Assembly: GCF_033807575.1 (NCBI RefSeq)
Contig: NC_084726.1
Span: 7,068,001 to 7,132,000, forward strand
Reading direction: 5' to 3'
DNA from: Cydia pomonella
Taxonomy: Eukaryota; Arthropoda; Insecta; Lepidoptera; Tortricidae
DNA: 64,000 bases
A program made the position numbers and the translations under genes. The notes beneath the pieces were generated by a model that was given only the letters and a program-made list of their open reading frames with translations, did not search any database and was not told where the DNA came from. Shown piece by piece: positions 47,996-56,274 of this stretch. The first letter of the stretch is position 1. Each line of letters begins with the position of its first letter.

Positions 47996-50900
47996 GTGTT
48001 TTACAAGACATCGTGCCCCCGAGTTTGTAAACTAAAGAACAAATATAAATTACAAAATGTCTACATTTGACAACTGTTTGTTACCGCATTACAGAAGCGT
48101 ACAACGCCATCTAAGCAGGAATTTGTCTTAAACTTTACACATTTTAACCAATAATTTTTTGTTTTAAAGTCAGATTTATGGAAACTTGACTGGTTAATTT
48201 TATCTTACCTCTATAATCGAAGGCTATGGTGTGGAAGTCCATCTGCTGAAAGAACTTGTAGAGCTGAATCCTGTGTGACGCCGCTCGAGAATTTGAATTT
48301 CCTGAAAAAAAAAAAACAATCCATTTAAACCCTTCGCGTCTTCCGACAAAATCGAAACTCATCCACGAATTGTCCTTTCCCGGCCTCTGCAATAATGTAC
48401 TATTGTTATCCCCAAAAATAATGCCCTGATGTTTTTGCCGCCCGCGTGGCTGATTGTTCTTCGAATAAGCTGTTACATACATTTGAATCGTAATACATAT
48501 GTACGTCGCATTGCTCAACCGATTCTAGTGAAATTTTGTGGGCAGGTGGCAAACAAGCATACGGACCGCCTGATGGCAAGCAGTCACCATAGCCTATGGA
48601 CGCCTGCAACTTCAGAGGTGTTACATGCGCGTTACCGACCCTAACACCCCACACCCTCGTTGAGCTCTGATTACCTTAATCACCTGGAGGAACACAACAC
48701 TCCAAAGTAAAACAGTTTAAAGTATGTAGTTAAGAATCTACTGAAGGCAAATAACAGATTATAACAAGTGCGAAATATGTATATATACCGTGGCAGTACA
48801 AGATGATAGGTGTCTTGGAGTTGGCCAGTTCCTCATCCAGGAGCTTATGGAGCTGTTCCTTGTCGCAACCCTCGGAGAAGTGCTGCTTCAAGCGCTCGTA
48901 CACACTCTTTGGGAGGATGTGCCATATTCCTGGAATACATAAGACAATCATGAAACTGTATTGTAACTTAATTAATTTTGTATTAACCTTTTGACCGCCA
49001 AAGACGTCATATGACGCGCGCGGCTACAGCCCAATATCAACCTTCACGCGTACCGACAAGGTTCACGATTACGCGCCGCGTACGATAGGCGTGGCGTTCG
49101 AAAGGTTAAAAATAATCGTCTGAAAACGATTGTAATAAGCTTAGAAATAAATTAAAAATGGAAATATTCGGGCGGGGCTCGAACCTGCGAATCTTGATCA
49201 GTACCTAGTCCATCTGCCAACTGAGCTACAGTCACCACTCGAGGAAAGCGAATATTTCTACCATATACGCCTTATATACTTTTTTTTAGAGATTCGGGGT
49301 TGGCGCTATAGTATTGTTGACTCAGTATGTATGACCTACGTATTCACCTTAGAAAATTTGGCTCAGAGTTGAAAAATCGCCTCATATTTACAAACTTATC
49401 AATCTTGATGGGACAGTTGTCGATTTTAAGATTTTAGTGATCGCATTAGTCCATGGACATATTTAGGAAATAGTGGTGTCTCTTTGGGACTTCGGGTCTC
49501 GGTACTCGGCCTTCCGCCTTCGCAATTAAGATAGACCATTATTCTCTTTAATCCCCCTAATTGTCAAACGACACCGTGTTTAACCGACATGGGACAAGAC
49601 TGGACCGTATGTGGTACAAGTACCCATAATGACAATACTTACCGATCTTGATGGGACAGCTATCAACTTTAGACTGGTATTCGATGCTGAGGTTCCGTGC
49701 CCCCTCTATGCCGCTAGACGCTGGGTCTTCGTGGTCTATGTGCAGAGGCCATTGTACTGGAATTTAAACGATATTTTCAATAGTGTTCCAAGTTAACTAT
49801 GGAACCCTAAAACGGCTCAAAAGTGGAAGAATATAAGGACAAATTATACCAAAACACAAAATTATATAATATTTAAACCTTTCGCGCTTTAAATTTATAA
49901 TCTCTACAGCGATATAGCGAATTTAAATGTCGGTAAATAAAGGTAATAAAATAAATTCGCAATAGAACCGATAGTAAATGCAGCATAAATGTGATTTAAT
50001 ATGCAAACATAAACTTTCTGAAACGTGACTGACATGTTGGTGGCAAACATTCATACAACCCGTACTGTTGTTAATATACGGTCACCATAGTCTACACATA
50101 ATCTCAGGGAGTGTACTGAAATACAGAGAGCTTTATTCAAATACATGTTGTCATGATATTAAAGGTTAGATTTGACAAATCTGCGCGTCATCGTGGACAC
50201 GAACGTTAGTAGTATAGTTACATAACTCAACTATTGCAAATACCCACCAAAGTTGGCAAAGATGAGGCTCCGGCGGAAGGTCTTGGAGTAGCGGAACACG
50301 AGTGGCACCACGGCCACATGGACCACCAGTAGCCCCGCAGTCAGCGCGCTTCCAAGTAGAAACAACCTGCAGCAAATACAATGTTCAGGATTATGTATAC
50401 ATGGGTTGGGGACAAAATAATTCAAGGTTTCTGTTCTGTTATTGTTTGAGCATGTTATGATGACTATTATTGCACAAAATACATCCATGTATGGTAGAAT
50501 GCCAAATGTCATTGTCTGGTTCAACAAATTTAACCACAGCCGGCAAATGTCCCACTTTGCTGCTTGCCATAAGGACAAGATTTGCTTGTATCTTTATACA
50601 AATAAAGCAGAGCCTCTTTAATCCGTACCCACGCTAATACGAACACCTCTATAATCCGAACGACCCCCCTCTCCACCCGCGCAACCGCCATTTCGCTCAG
50701 GACTCAGGTTCTGACTTGCAGTGCCACGAAGTGCGTTTTAGGTGTTACACGTATTGTTTTATCGTCCGCAACGCGTCCGTTAGGCATTTTGTTATCGAAT
50801 TAAAGCACCATACCGGAATTCTTCAAAAATACTGAGTGATTATTTTGTAGAATTGTTTGTAACTTACTTAAATATACGAAAATTGTCAAATATGCGTGTT

Positions 50901-52288
50901 TTATTCTGAAAAATTTCTATGAAAATTTCTGCATACTATAATCCAAACGCTCCGTGAGTCCGAACAGGGTATACATTTTGGGTGTTCAGATTAAAGAAGC
51001 CCTGCTGTAACCTGACGAGGCGTCCTTATGGCAAGCGACAAAGTGAGATGTGAAGACTTTAGTAATACTTTTGTATGTAATTCTAGTTTTAAGTTTATTA
51101 CAAATAAAATACTTGATTCAGATTCTGAAGTGGGACGATTTGACAGCCGCAGTTACAAATATGGATAGGTAAATATGGCAGGGCCAAAATTACACCATGA
51201 AAGTGGTGCAAAGGGATAAATGTATTACATTAAAATTTATGTAATATTACTGCTATATAGTTTTTAAAGTGTGTTGAGAATAAAACAAGATAGTATGGGT
51301 ACATTATTATAAGCTTCATATTTGTTCTGTTATGTTTTTTTCGTTAAAATATATTACATGCATAGATTTACTTAAGAACCATTTGAATGGCCCTGAGGTA
51401 CCTGATTTAGTACAAAGGGTCATTACCCACTTTAATCATCTTTAATTTTTTGTGTTAAGGTTTTCAATAGATGAGATATAAATTGCAAAGTATAGTGTAT
51501 CACTATGGCTAAGAAAAATGGCCGTCATTTGGAAAATATAACCATAATTTAGAACCAAAAATGTTTGTTCAGGGTCTACGGACATCATATTTAATCAATG
51601 ACATCACATTGGTATAAGGAAGTCTCTGTTATATGGAACAGCGTCATGTTTTCAAAATGATGGGCGTTTTTCCGAGCCCTGTGTATCACTTGTCCTATAG
51701 CTTATTTATACAAATTAAAACTTGCCCAGGCAAATGCAATTTTGATTTGTTAACATGGAGATTCAAAATCGAATGAAATGGGAGACCTTTATATTGGCCT
51801 CTAGGTGGCTAGAGGATAGAAAATTATTATCCTATTCATATCCATGAATAGACAATAGAATCATTATTCTAAACACATGCATTAATTGAGTAATAAACAT
51901 GGGCATATTGCCAATTACGCCATTGCACTGTAAATAATATCCAAATGCACTGTGATGATGCACTCTAATGAGGAACTTGTAAAACCATTTTAATATGTTT
52001 GATTCTTAAATGATTCTTAAAAAACAACAGTTATTTAAGAATCATTTAAGAAGATAACAATGCTTTTATTGCGCCCATTTTTAAATTAAACTCATGAGAG
52101 GACAAGCCAATTCGACACCCATATGTGTTAAGTTAACCAATAACTTACCGATTTAATATACCTATATTCGGCAATCGCACTTGTCGCCATGGCTGTTAAA
52201 AAAGTACCTTAGTTTATTAAAAAAGATAATTTAAAAAAACTTACGCGGCAGTGTAAAGACACACGCAGATCAAAATTCCGTCTAACAT
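37629..52288 (-). CDS. ABHD12: ABHD12-like serine hydrolase, nine coding exons found
   Basis: Exons by GT/AG junction and phase: 52245-52288 (start), 50248-50366, 49643-49756, 48789-48929, 48209-48301, 47712-47846, 39616-39767, 38567-38734, 37629-37756. All phases agree, giving 364 codons plus 2 bases. Residues 16-40 form a membrane segment (exon 2). The alpha/beta-hydrolase core follows: GIWHILP, PIILYCHG (oxyanion region), FHTIAFDYRGYGDS across exons 5-6, the nucleophile elbow WGHSLGTG split by intron 6 (Ser214), LILHARDDVIVP (Asp311 or 312) and LGHKW (His351). Spacing between these residues is close to that of human ABHD12. Known: ABHD12 is a membrane-anchored lysophosphatidylserine and acylglycerol lipase. 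The last exon is unsettled; 37129-37147 follows a strong polypyrimidine tract and would add only five codons, so it is a weak candidate. Intron 6 (7.9 kb) contains a LINE. Confidence 0.88.
38248..38355 (-). pseudogene. Partial duplicate of ABHD12 exon 8 (3' half)
   Basis: Repeats the 3' half of exon 8: CCAACAACATGTGGCACTAT, CATCCCTCGCATGTAGGATT and GAGCGGAAACAGTGCT match 38571-38672. The donor is altered (GTACTG in place of GTAAGT) and the segment carries substitutions, so it is unlikely to be spliced correctly. Confidence 0.75.
38405..38539 (-). pseudogene. Partial duplicate of ABHD12 exon 8 with stop
   Basis: Matches most of exon 8 from its 5' edge and keeps a usable acceptor (ATATCTTTCAG) on the minus strand. 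Its frame reads LVTWLHY and then a stop, and several small deletions follow. It begins only about 25 bp after the donor of the real exon 8, too short for an intron, so it should be seen as decayed duplicate sequence within intron 8. Confidence 0.75.
39866..40133 (-). repeat. tRNA-derived SINE, young copy
   Basis: Second fresh copy of the family at 37209-37475, in intron 6 of the ABHD12-like gene. Tail (AATA)n at 39866-39889; box B GGTTCAAATCC. Confidence 0.8.
40295..40440 (-). repeat. LINE 3' end fragment
   Basis: ATCATAATCATAATACTTTA (simple tail, read in reverse) is followed by ATGGGCCCTGTTAGGGCAAA. Such tail-plus-3'-UTR fragments mark a 5'-truncated LINE inserted in minus orientation. Sequence from 40441 to 40792 is AT-rich with nothing recognised. 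Confidence 0.5.
41322..43374 (+). CDS. LINE ORF1 (Gag-like, three CCHC knuckles), one frameshift
   Basis: The start ATG at 41322 has a strong context (CCACCACCATGCC). The frame stops at 41619-41621 in a run of seven T (41613-41619). With one T fewer it passes straight into the open frame that ends at 43374, giving about 683 residues. The N-terminal half is Pro/Ala-rich with GCGCCCGC-type codon repeats (41850-41930). Residues about 360-460 resemble the domain found before zinc knuckles in Jockey-group ORF1s. Knuckles at about 473-535 read CHRCQGFRHSSVNC, CVRCGEPHPANEC and CTNCNGAHPANSAQC. ORF1 proteins bind the element RNA. The single T difference may be real inactivation or a homopolymer error. 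Confidence 0.85.
43247..46060 (+). CDS. LINE ORF2: endonuclease and reverse transcriptase, intact
   Basis: One uninterrupted frame, about 937 residues if it starts at the ATG at 43247, which overlaps ORF1 by 128 bp. Start by termination-reinitiation at the ORF1 stop, where LRILHWNADG begins, is an alternative. Endonuclease (about 45-270): HWNADG (Asn51), LISETHL (Glu79), VAGDFNCKHTAWN (Asp and Asn near 180), LSDHQPV (Asp-His near 255), so the catalytic set is complete. Reverse transcriptase (about 460-740): KKAPGPDRIP, SYRPITLLPTISKVFEKLL, EQFGFRPEHST, LLDMEKAFDRVWH, AGVPQGSCLSP and the catalytic ALYADDAAY near 706. No RNase H domain was recognised after it. This protein nicks DNA and copies the element RNA at the target. 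Confidence 0.92.
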   Translation: MAEPRPSPCSWRSCRSSSLPSSRDRVLFRLSSEGWQTSIAFASQLRILHWNADGLSAAKVTLLRHLLAEKKIDVALISETHLKAGDRLKIPGYVAYRKEETSSLGRAYRGLAVLVKRQVIHQPLPVPTTLRSSYALGVEICVDRHPLRVFAFYKPPSSRLAVADVHDLLDSPLPSIVAGDFNCKHTAWNSVKTCPDGQRLLADAEAQGYEVLGPEVPTHFPYTAAHTPDVIDLMVVRGLTSWPAQDVLDDHLLSDHQPVLATLDLTPTRTAPPSPRRRQDWDRFATYMSEHTPSFPVTTAEEVDRLAEEFASCATAALTDSSAETGASQSRRKQSIPAFILTLIERKRKLRRQFQRTRCPTMKSQLNSLAEKISQSLAAYTEDSWLEYIESAGEDWNDIHRLCRRVTGRPAPIRPLFASDGTPRYRAEDRAEIFADHLETQFRPNPSDDTEHEAAVKQHLADYFATSIAPDEDPIILTPGQVQRMIRRTPLKKAPGPDRIPNEALRHLPPRAIATLARLFTGVLRTGHFPRPWKQGRVIMIPKPGKNILRPESYRPITLLPTISKVFEKLLLPHLTPHIQPRDEQFGFRPEHSTTLQLARVLHLAAAAYNKREHTVAVLLDMEKAFDRVWHPGLLYKLSTSTTPRRVVKTVATFLEDRRFHVAVEDAVSSDRTILAGVPQGSCLSPVCYGRYTDDIPVSEGVTLALYADDAAYITSSIRLPHAAHKAQCALEALPPWLKKWRLSVNVSKTQAIAISRKVLMPPRLTLLGQAIEWSPMVKYLGVTIDRHLTMAPHVKNVIAQTRAARILLAPVLKSRLSLRVKLGVYKTYVRTRLTYAAPAWYALVGECNRKRLDAQQSLSLRTIVEAPRYVRNDVIARDLRAEPLRDFVARLAGRMFERADQSRWSHLRGIAPYHARPPDHRGLPRELAPATPATPD
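46376..46645 (+). repeat. 70-bp repeats in the LINE 3' UTR
   Basis: Four units start at GCCGGCGTGTTT or a variant (46376, 46453, 46522, 46592). Each includes CAGACGCGTTAAGGC or CAGACGCGTGAAGGCACC and CCTTCCTGA. Unit length is about 70-77 bp. Confidence 0.8.
46988..47306. other. Intron 6 sequence, nothing recognised
   Basis: AT-rich intronic sequence immediately after the LINE, without recognisable features. Confidence 0.4.
47307..47635 (-). repeat. Interspersed repeat, inverted copy
   Basis: On the minus strand it starts GACCCGGGTACGTCGTTAAA, then TGTGTGGTAGGGCACAAAAC, TTACAGAAAACCGCAGCC and GTACATAAGCTACGGA, ending in TTGTTTGCCACCGACGTAGT with an A-rich tail. The same order of blocks is found at 58763-59015. 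It sits just downstream of exon 6 of the ABHD12-like gene. Confidence 0.7.
47926..48000 (+). repeat. (GT)n microsatellite
   Basis: About 75 bp of nearly pure TG/GT with one GTGCGTG interruption, in intron 5 of the ABHD12-like gene. Confidence 0.95.
48540..48675 (-). repeat. Interspersed repeat, short inverted copy
   Basis: Contains GGTGGCAAACAAGCATACGG, TAGCCTATGGACGCCTGCAA and TTACATGCGCGTTACCGACC, the 3' half of the family at 47307 and 58763. In intron 4 of the ABHD12-like gene. Confidence 0.65.
48983..49109 (-). mobile_element. TTAA-target MITE, family D copy 3
   Basis: Inverted relative to 32217-32343. TTAA at both edges; ends CCTTTTGACCGCCAAAGACG and GGCGTGGCGTTCGAAAGG. It lies in intron 3 of the ABHD12-like gene, about 53 bp beyond exon 4. 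Confidence 0.75.
49170..49260 (-). repeat. tRNA-like sequence, probably a SINE head
   Basis: On the minus strand, TAGCTCAGTTGG (box A) and GGTTCGAGCCC (box B) at tRNA-like spacing, with TGGACTAGGTACTGATCAAG between. The acceptor stem does not pair well, so a SINE head or tRNA pseudogene is likelier than a working tRNA. Confidence 0.5.
49395..49440 (-). pseudogene. Ghost of ABHD12 exon 3 end
   Basis: ACTTATCAATCTTGATGGGA and the following bases match the donor and 3' end of exon 3 (49637-49680). In the first 35 bp I count about six differences, all transitions. The donor GT has become AT on the coding strand. Confidence 0.55.
50606..51007. mobile_element. pogo/Tigger-like MITE
   Basis: Left GCAGAGCCTCTTTAATCCG and right ATTAAAGAAGCCCTGCTG form inverted ends, next to TA on the right. 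Second-tier inner repeats (ATAATCCGAACG, ATAATCCAAACG) resemble those of pogo-type elements. Located in intron 1 of the ABHD12-like gene. Confidence 0.6.
51010..52244. other. ABHD12-like intron 1, nothing recognised
   Basis: AT-rich intron sequence. An 18-bp inverted word pair around 52010-52040 (GATTCTTAAATGATTCTTAA and its near-inverse) is the only structure noticed. Confidence 0.4.
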
Positions 52289-52737
52289 GTTACGCACTAA
52301 AAATCGATAATACTGAATTAAATAACACCAAATACTTGACCGAAATGAAAGGCAGTTAAAATACTAAGTGCATAATTAAGCCGCAGACATGCAATGTTAA
52401 AATTAACAGCAAAACTAATACAAATCTAAAGTTAATCTAATAACGTAAAGTAACTAAAATAAAACAGTTATACACTCAAAGTACGGTAAAACTAACATGG
52501 AATTGGTTGCTGATTTTCATGAGAAAACGTAGCAGCTCTAATTGTGAATCTAATGTATTATTATAATACTGAATGCGCAATGCAAAATCGGCAAAGAATC
52601 AATGTAATTTATCGAAGAACCTTCGAACTTTTGACGCATTGCACTATGACAGTGACAGATGACATCATGACGGTAACAATAGAGTTGTCATCATATGAAG
52701 TCAAAAATACCGGTTTATTACTAAACCGGAACAATGT

Positions 52738-52935
52738 TTAAAATATTGAATTTAAATGAGAATGATAAAATTCATTAGTCTGTTTTACTTCTCTAGCTCT
52801 CTTCTTCGTTTGGGCGTTCTTGGTTCCATTCGGCTCAGCATTGCTCCGAGCAATTAATAGGGTTGGCAAAACTTGACGTTCTTTTGCGTGCACAACCACA
52901 GATAAGATAATTACATGAATTAGGATAACCCTCAA
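52738..52935 (-). other. Possible relic of a small secreted peptide frame
   Basis: The minus strand encodes a hydrophobic stretch (VILIHVIILSVVVHA) followed by a basic tail with a KKR site. It resembles a signal peptide plus short peptide. The in-frame start is TTG, and the only nearby ATG is in another frame, so this is either a decayed gene, an exon lacking its partner, or chance. It lies 450 bp upstream of the ABHD12-like start codon. Confidence 0.2.
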
Positions 52936-53362
52936 TAGCCGAAAGGAAGAGTTCCATGTGATTATTCACAACCAGATGCCCAACCCAACAGTAATTTTAG
53001 AATAAAACCGGATTGAATTAAGTGTCTTTATTAGCAAGTGTAGTGTAGAATGTAGAGCAAGGAATAAGACTAGCATTCTTGTATATGTTTTATTTGCAAA
53101 TAATTTAATGTAATAGTTTTAACAAAAATCAACATTATATAATTCGATACCCTAGTTCACACTCTTTCTAATTACGCGGAAAAAACCTTGCAAATAAGAC
53201 TACGTTTGTGCACTATGGTGTACCATAATACGTAAGTGGAGTAATTGCAACAATATTTTTCCTCGCAATTAGTACGAGTGTGCACTAAGGTATTAAAATA
53301 CAGTTGGGCCAACCATTTCTACGAAAAGGCGAAATTCTAAAGTTGTATAGGTACAGTATGTG

Positions 53363-53424
53363 CGGAAAGAGAAGAGTCGTGAAATGTATGGGGCCCAATA
53401 CATTCCACGACTCTTCTCTTTCCG
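53363..53424. other. Near-perfect 27-bp stem hairpin
   Basis: CGGAAAGAGAAGAGTCGTG pairs with CACGACTCTTCTCTTTCCG, and the stem continues inward to ATGTAT/ATACAT with one mismatch, around GGGGCCCA. It starts 63 bp after the stop codon of the minus-strand spherulin-like gene. It could be a MITE, a short RNA precursor or a 3' end structure. Confidence 0.75.
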
Positions 53425-53486
53425 AACAGACTCTAGTGATGTCGGATGTGATTGGCCAGACTACACAATGGTTGCTGAAATAAAAA

Positions 53487-54398
53487 TTATACACGACCTT
53501 TTTTTATAGTGCGCAAAGCCACTGGCGGCCTTACTATTTGCACTATACCGCCATATTCATCAAATAATTCAAGCTTAGGTGACGTAAAGCATCTTATCTC
53601 CACGAGTTCTGTCGTAATTATTTCATTCTTCAAACTTGCTGCTTTCATTATATTTTTCACTGTCGGCGCATAAAAATGGTATTTCCCATATAGATTTTCG
53701 TAATCACCTATGACCTGGCCTGTTAGAAGTGCAGCATACACAATTTTAACTAACACAATTGTTTTATGAGCAGATAGTCTCATGGTCACATATGTGTATG
53801 GATCCACTACGTAGTGACCTTTTTCAGTCAAACCGACATTTAGATATCTACTTCTAATTTGGTCATCTCTCCATTTATTGGCGTATTGAAAATTATTATT
53901 ATTTAAATAAATGATAAGGTCATAATATATATCATCCTCAGGTACTCCCGTTTTAGACCACGATGAGTATATAACGTTTTCCACTTTGACGTAACTACTC
54001 ATATTGAATTGCATAGGTGCTGTGGAGTTATTAATGAATTTATGCACTTTAAGAACAACATCACTGGACACGGTTTCTTGTACATCGACTTTCTTTATAT
54101 ACACTTTTCTTCTTACTTGGTCCCATTCAAACTGTTTAAATAAGTCGTCATACAACGTAGGATCTTTCAGAAAATAATTGTCAGGTGCTTTACCAAGTTC
54201 AACTCGGAATCCTCTATTTACATTCAAATCAGTAAAATTAAACATTTGGATCTCTTGGTCTGTTATAAGTTTCAAGTCAGCACCTGATGTCTTGACAATG
54301 ATATCCTTTTTATGCGACGCCACTGTTATGTTTATAGTCAGTCTGGCTTCTACCATTAAAGGAACAATTATTAATAACACTGGTATCCGAAATATCAT
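53487..54398 (-). CDS. Secreted spherulin-2A-like protein, divergent copy
   Basis: Starts at the ATG at 54398. The frame is open further upstream but only through TTG, and a TCAGT initiator lies there, so 303 residues is the better model. The signal peptide is MIFRIPVLLIIVPLMVEA. The mature part parallels the neighbour at 56275: TLYDDLFKQFEWDQVRRKV against TPWDDLYKTYGWEQVTRVI, SSWSK in both, and SLKNEI against GLKNEI near the end. Known: spherulin-2A-like insect proteins have an aerolysin/ETX-MTX2-like fold. In this copy the Ser/Thr-rich central segment has become charged and Asn-rich (residues about 170-210). Extra N-glycosylation sites (NST, NMS) are present. No intron is seen. Function is unknown; binding, defence or storage are guesses. 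Confidence 0.8.
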   Translation of the reverse strand: MIFRIPVLLIIVPLMVEARLTINITVASHKKDIIVKTSGADLKLITDQEIQMFNFTDLNVNRGFRVELGKAPDNYFLKDPTLYDDLFKQFEWDQVRRKVYIKKVDVQETVSSDVVLKVHKFINNSTAPMQFNMSSYVKVENVIYSSWSKTGVPEDDIYYDLIIYLNNNNFQYANKWRDDQIRSRYLNVGLTEKGHYVVDPYTYVTMRLSAHKTIVLVKIVYAALLTGQVIGDYENLYGKYHFYAPTVKNIMKAASLKNEIITTELVEIRCFTSPKLELFDEYGGIVQIVRPPVALRTIKKGRV

Positions 54399-54448
54399 TA
54401 TTACTTTTTTATAACAAGCGTCAAGTATAAATCGAAGCAACTGCAGCA

Positions 54449-54453
54449 ACTGA
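54449..54453 (-). promoter_or_regulatory. TCAGT initiator of the minus-strand spherulin-like gene
   Basis: Arthropod-type initiator TCAGT about 50 bp upstream of the ATG at 54398. No convincing TATA box at -30. It supports the shorter reading frame. Confidence 0.4.
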
Positions 54454-55594
54454 TTAGGTACATTTTATTTAAGAGCATAATTATTTGATTGCGTATTACT
54501 AAACCCTTGCTTTTAATCTATGAACTACTAGTTATGATATTGGTTTGCTCGACTGTTATGTGTTTTTGTATGTGTTTTGTTTTGCGTCGGCAAAATGTGT
54601 AAAAAAAACAAACGTTTGTAAGGTATGTATATATGGGCCTTAGTTGCCTGAAAATAAATGATATTTAATTTAATTTGACTAAAGAATTTAATTTCTATAA
54701 TATAATTCTTCCTTCAGAGTTCATTTATTTTTTAATGTTATAAGTACATAAAATTTAAAAATAACCAATTCATTTTAATTTATAAATAGAAAAATGCTAA
54801 TGGCAAGTTGACAAGTTATTGAGTTTTACATTCAAATCACACGTATTTATGAGCTATGTATGAATCAATAAACAGAAATTAATAAATATAATCCGAACTG
54901 CATTTCAAACTCGGCATCGAGGATATGGGTATGAAGCTATGAAGGCCGCCAGGGTAGGGCACGTCTGCCAAATGTGCTCAGTCTGTCAGGTGCTCGGGCT
55001 CGTACTTCTTGTCTTAGCAAAAAATAGAGTTGAGATGGTTAACGTACTTAACAGGATATCGAGTGGTACCCGGATTTGATTACCGGGCTGGTACTTCCCG
55101 GCTACACGTTATCGTGTTTCTCAGATGGGCATGATGCATTATACTCGTATAGGTAATTATTATCGTAGCATGAAAAATTAACACAAAATTATTTTTCTAT
55201 TTTGACACGACTCATACACCGATGAATTATTTTTTTATTATTAGTCAAATCAGGCCGATTGTTTACTACAAACGTTATCAACTCATTATATTATGTCGGG
55301 AAAGGTCAAGATCAAGTAGTAATCATAAATGTATCAATAGGTACCGTATATGTTTGAAATATATCTGTAACTACTGATGTATGCTGCAACATGAACACCT
55401 GTGAATACAGCACCCTCTGTTTGTTTTATAGTCTGGTGACTTTCTTCTACTTATAGTCATTTTGCGTTGGCTAAGCAAACAAGGTTTTTGTCAATTAGGT
55501 AAATATTTATTCATTTATGTTAAGCGAACAGCCTTTAGTCTACACTTATATACAATAGGACATGACGATCAACATAGAAATCGATTGAATTTAT
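54454..55594. other. Intergenic DNA between the divergent pair
   Basis: AT-rich; no gene found. A GC-richer scrap at 54905-55130 may be an old repeat. Confidence 0.4.
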
Positions 55595-56169
55595 CCGCGA
55601 GCTTTGACCCAATTATCAGTTCATGGTCAAAAAACATCATGTTTTACATAATAGTCTCCGAGTAATCGGTTAGCATCCATAAGAAAAAAAAAACAAACAT
55701 TTCGATGAATTGGGGACCTCCTCCTTTTTAAAAGTCAGTTAATAATATACTTATAGGTGTTTATTTATGTTTAGTCACCTGCAATAATGTAAGGGGTAAA
55801 TATATAGGTCATACTGAGCATTTTTTACTATGTGACCAACCCCAAAATCGCAAAAAAATAAATTGACTCTCCCGTAGAAAATCTCAAGGTCAGACAGCCA
55901 AAATGTATTAAACAGCTAATTTTTTTTCGCGTTTTCGGGGTTGATCCCCTAGTAAAAATTGCTCAGTATGACCAATATATTCACCGCGTAAATTATTGCA
56001 GGTGACTAAATAAACAGCCTGTATATTAATAGCTGACTTTAAAAAAGGAAGGTCCTCAATTCGTCGAAATGTTTTTTTTCTTTATGGATGTTAACCGATT
56101 ACTCGGAGACTATTATGTAAAACATTATGTTTTTTGACCACGAACAGATAATTGGGGCAAAGATCGCGG
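55595..56169. mobile_element. 575-bp palindromic fold-back element
   Basis: Arms of about 260 bp face each other across a centre near 55880: CATAATAGTCTCCGAGTAAT and its inverse ATTACTCGGAGACTATTATG, and CCGCGA at both tips. By eye the arms are about 85-90% alike. No coding frame. The right tip ends 16 bp before the TCAGT initiator of the plus-strand spherulin-like gene. Confidence 0.85.
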
Positions 56170-56185
56170 CAACACAAATATTCAT

Positions 56186-56190
56186 TCAGT
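56186..56190 (+). promoter_or_regulatory. TCAGT initiator of the plus-strand spherulin-like gene
   Basis: TCAGT about 85 bp upstream of the ATG at 56275, in ATTCATTCAGTCATAC. The sequence 30 bp upstream lies in the palindrome arm, so any upstream core element there is supplied by the repeat. Confidence 0.4.
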
Positions 56191-56274
56191 CATACACAGA
56201 ATTGGGAAGTAACTTCACATGTTACGTTTTATTTGTATTCGTAATTTAAATTTTAAAACTATATTTCTAATATT

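Noticed and set aside
49170..49260. Functional tRNA gene
   Set aside because: Box A and B are present, but the acceptor and other stems do not close; likely SINE-derived.
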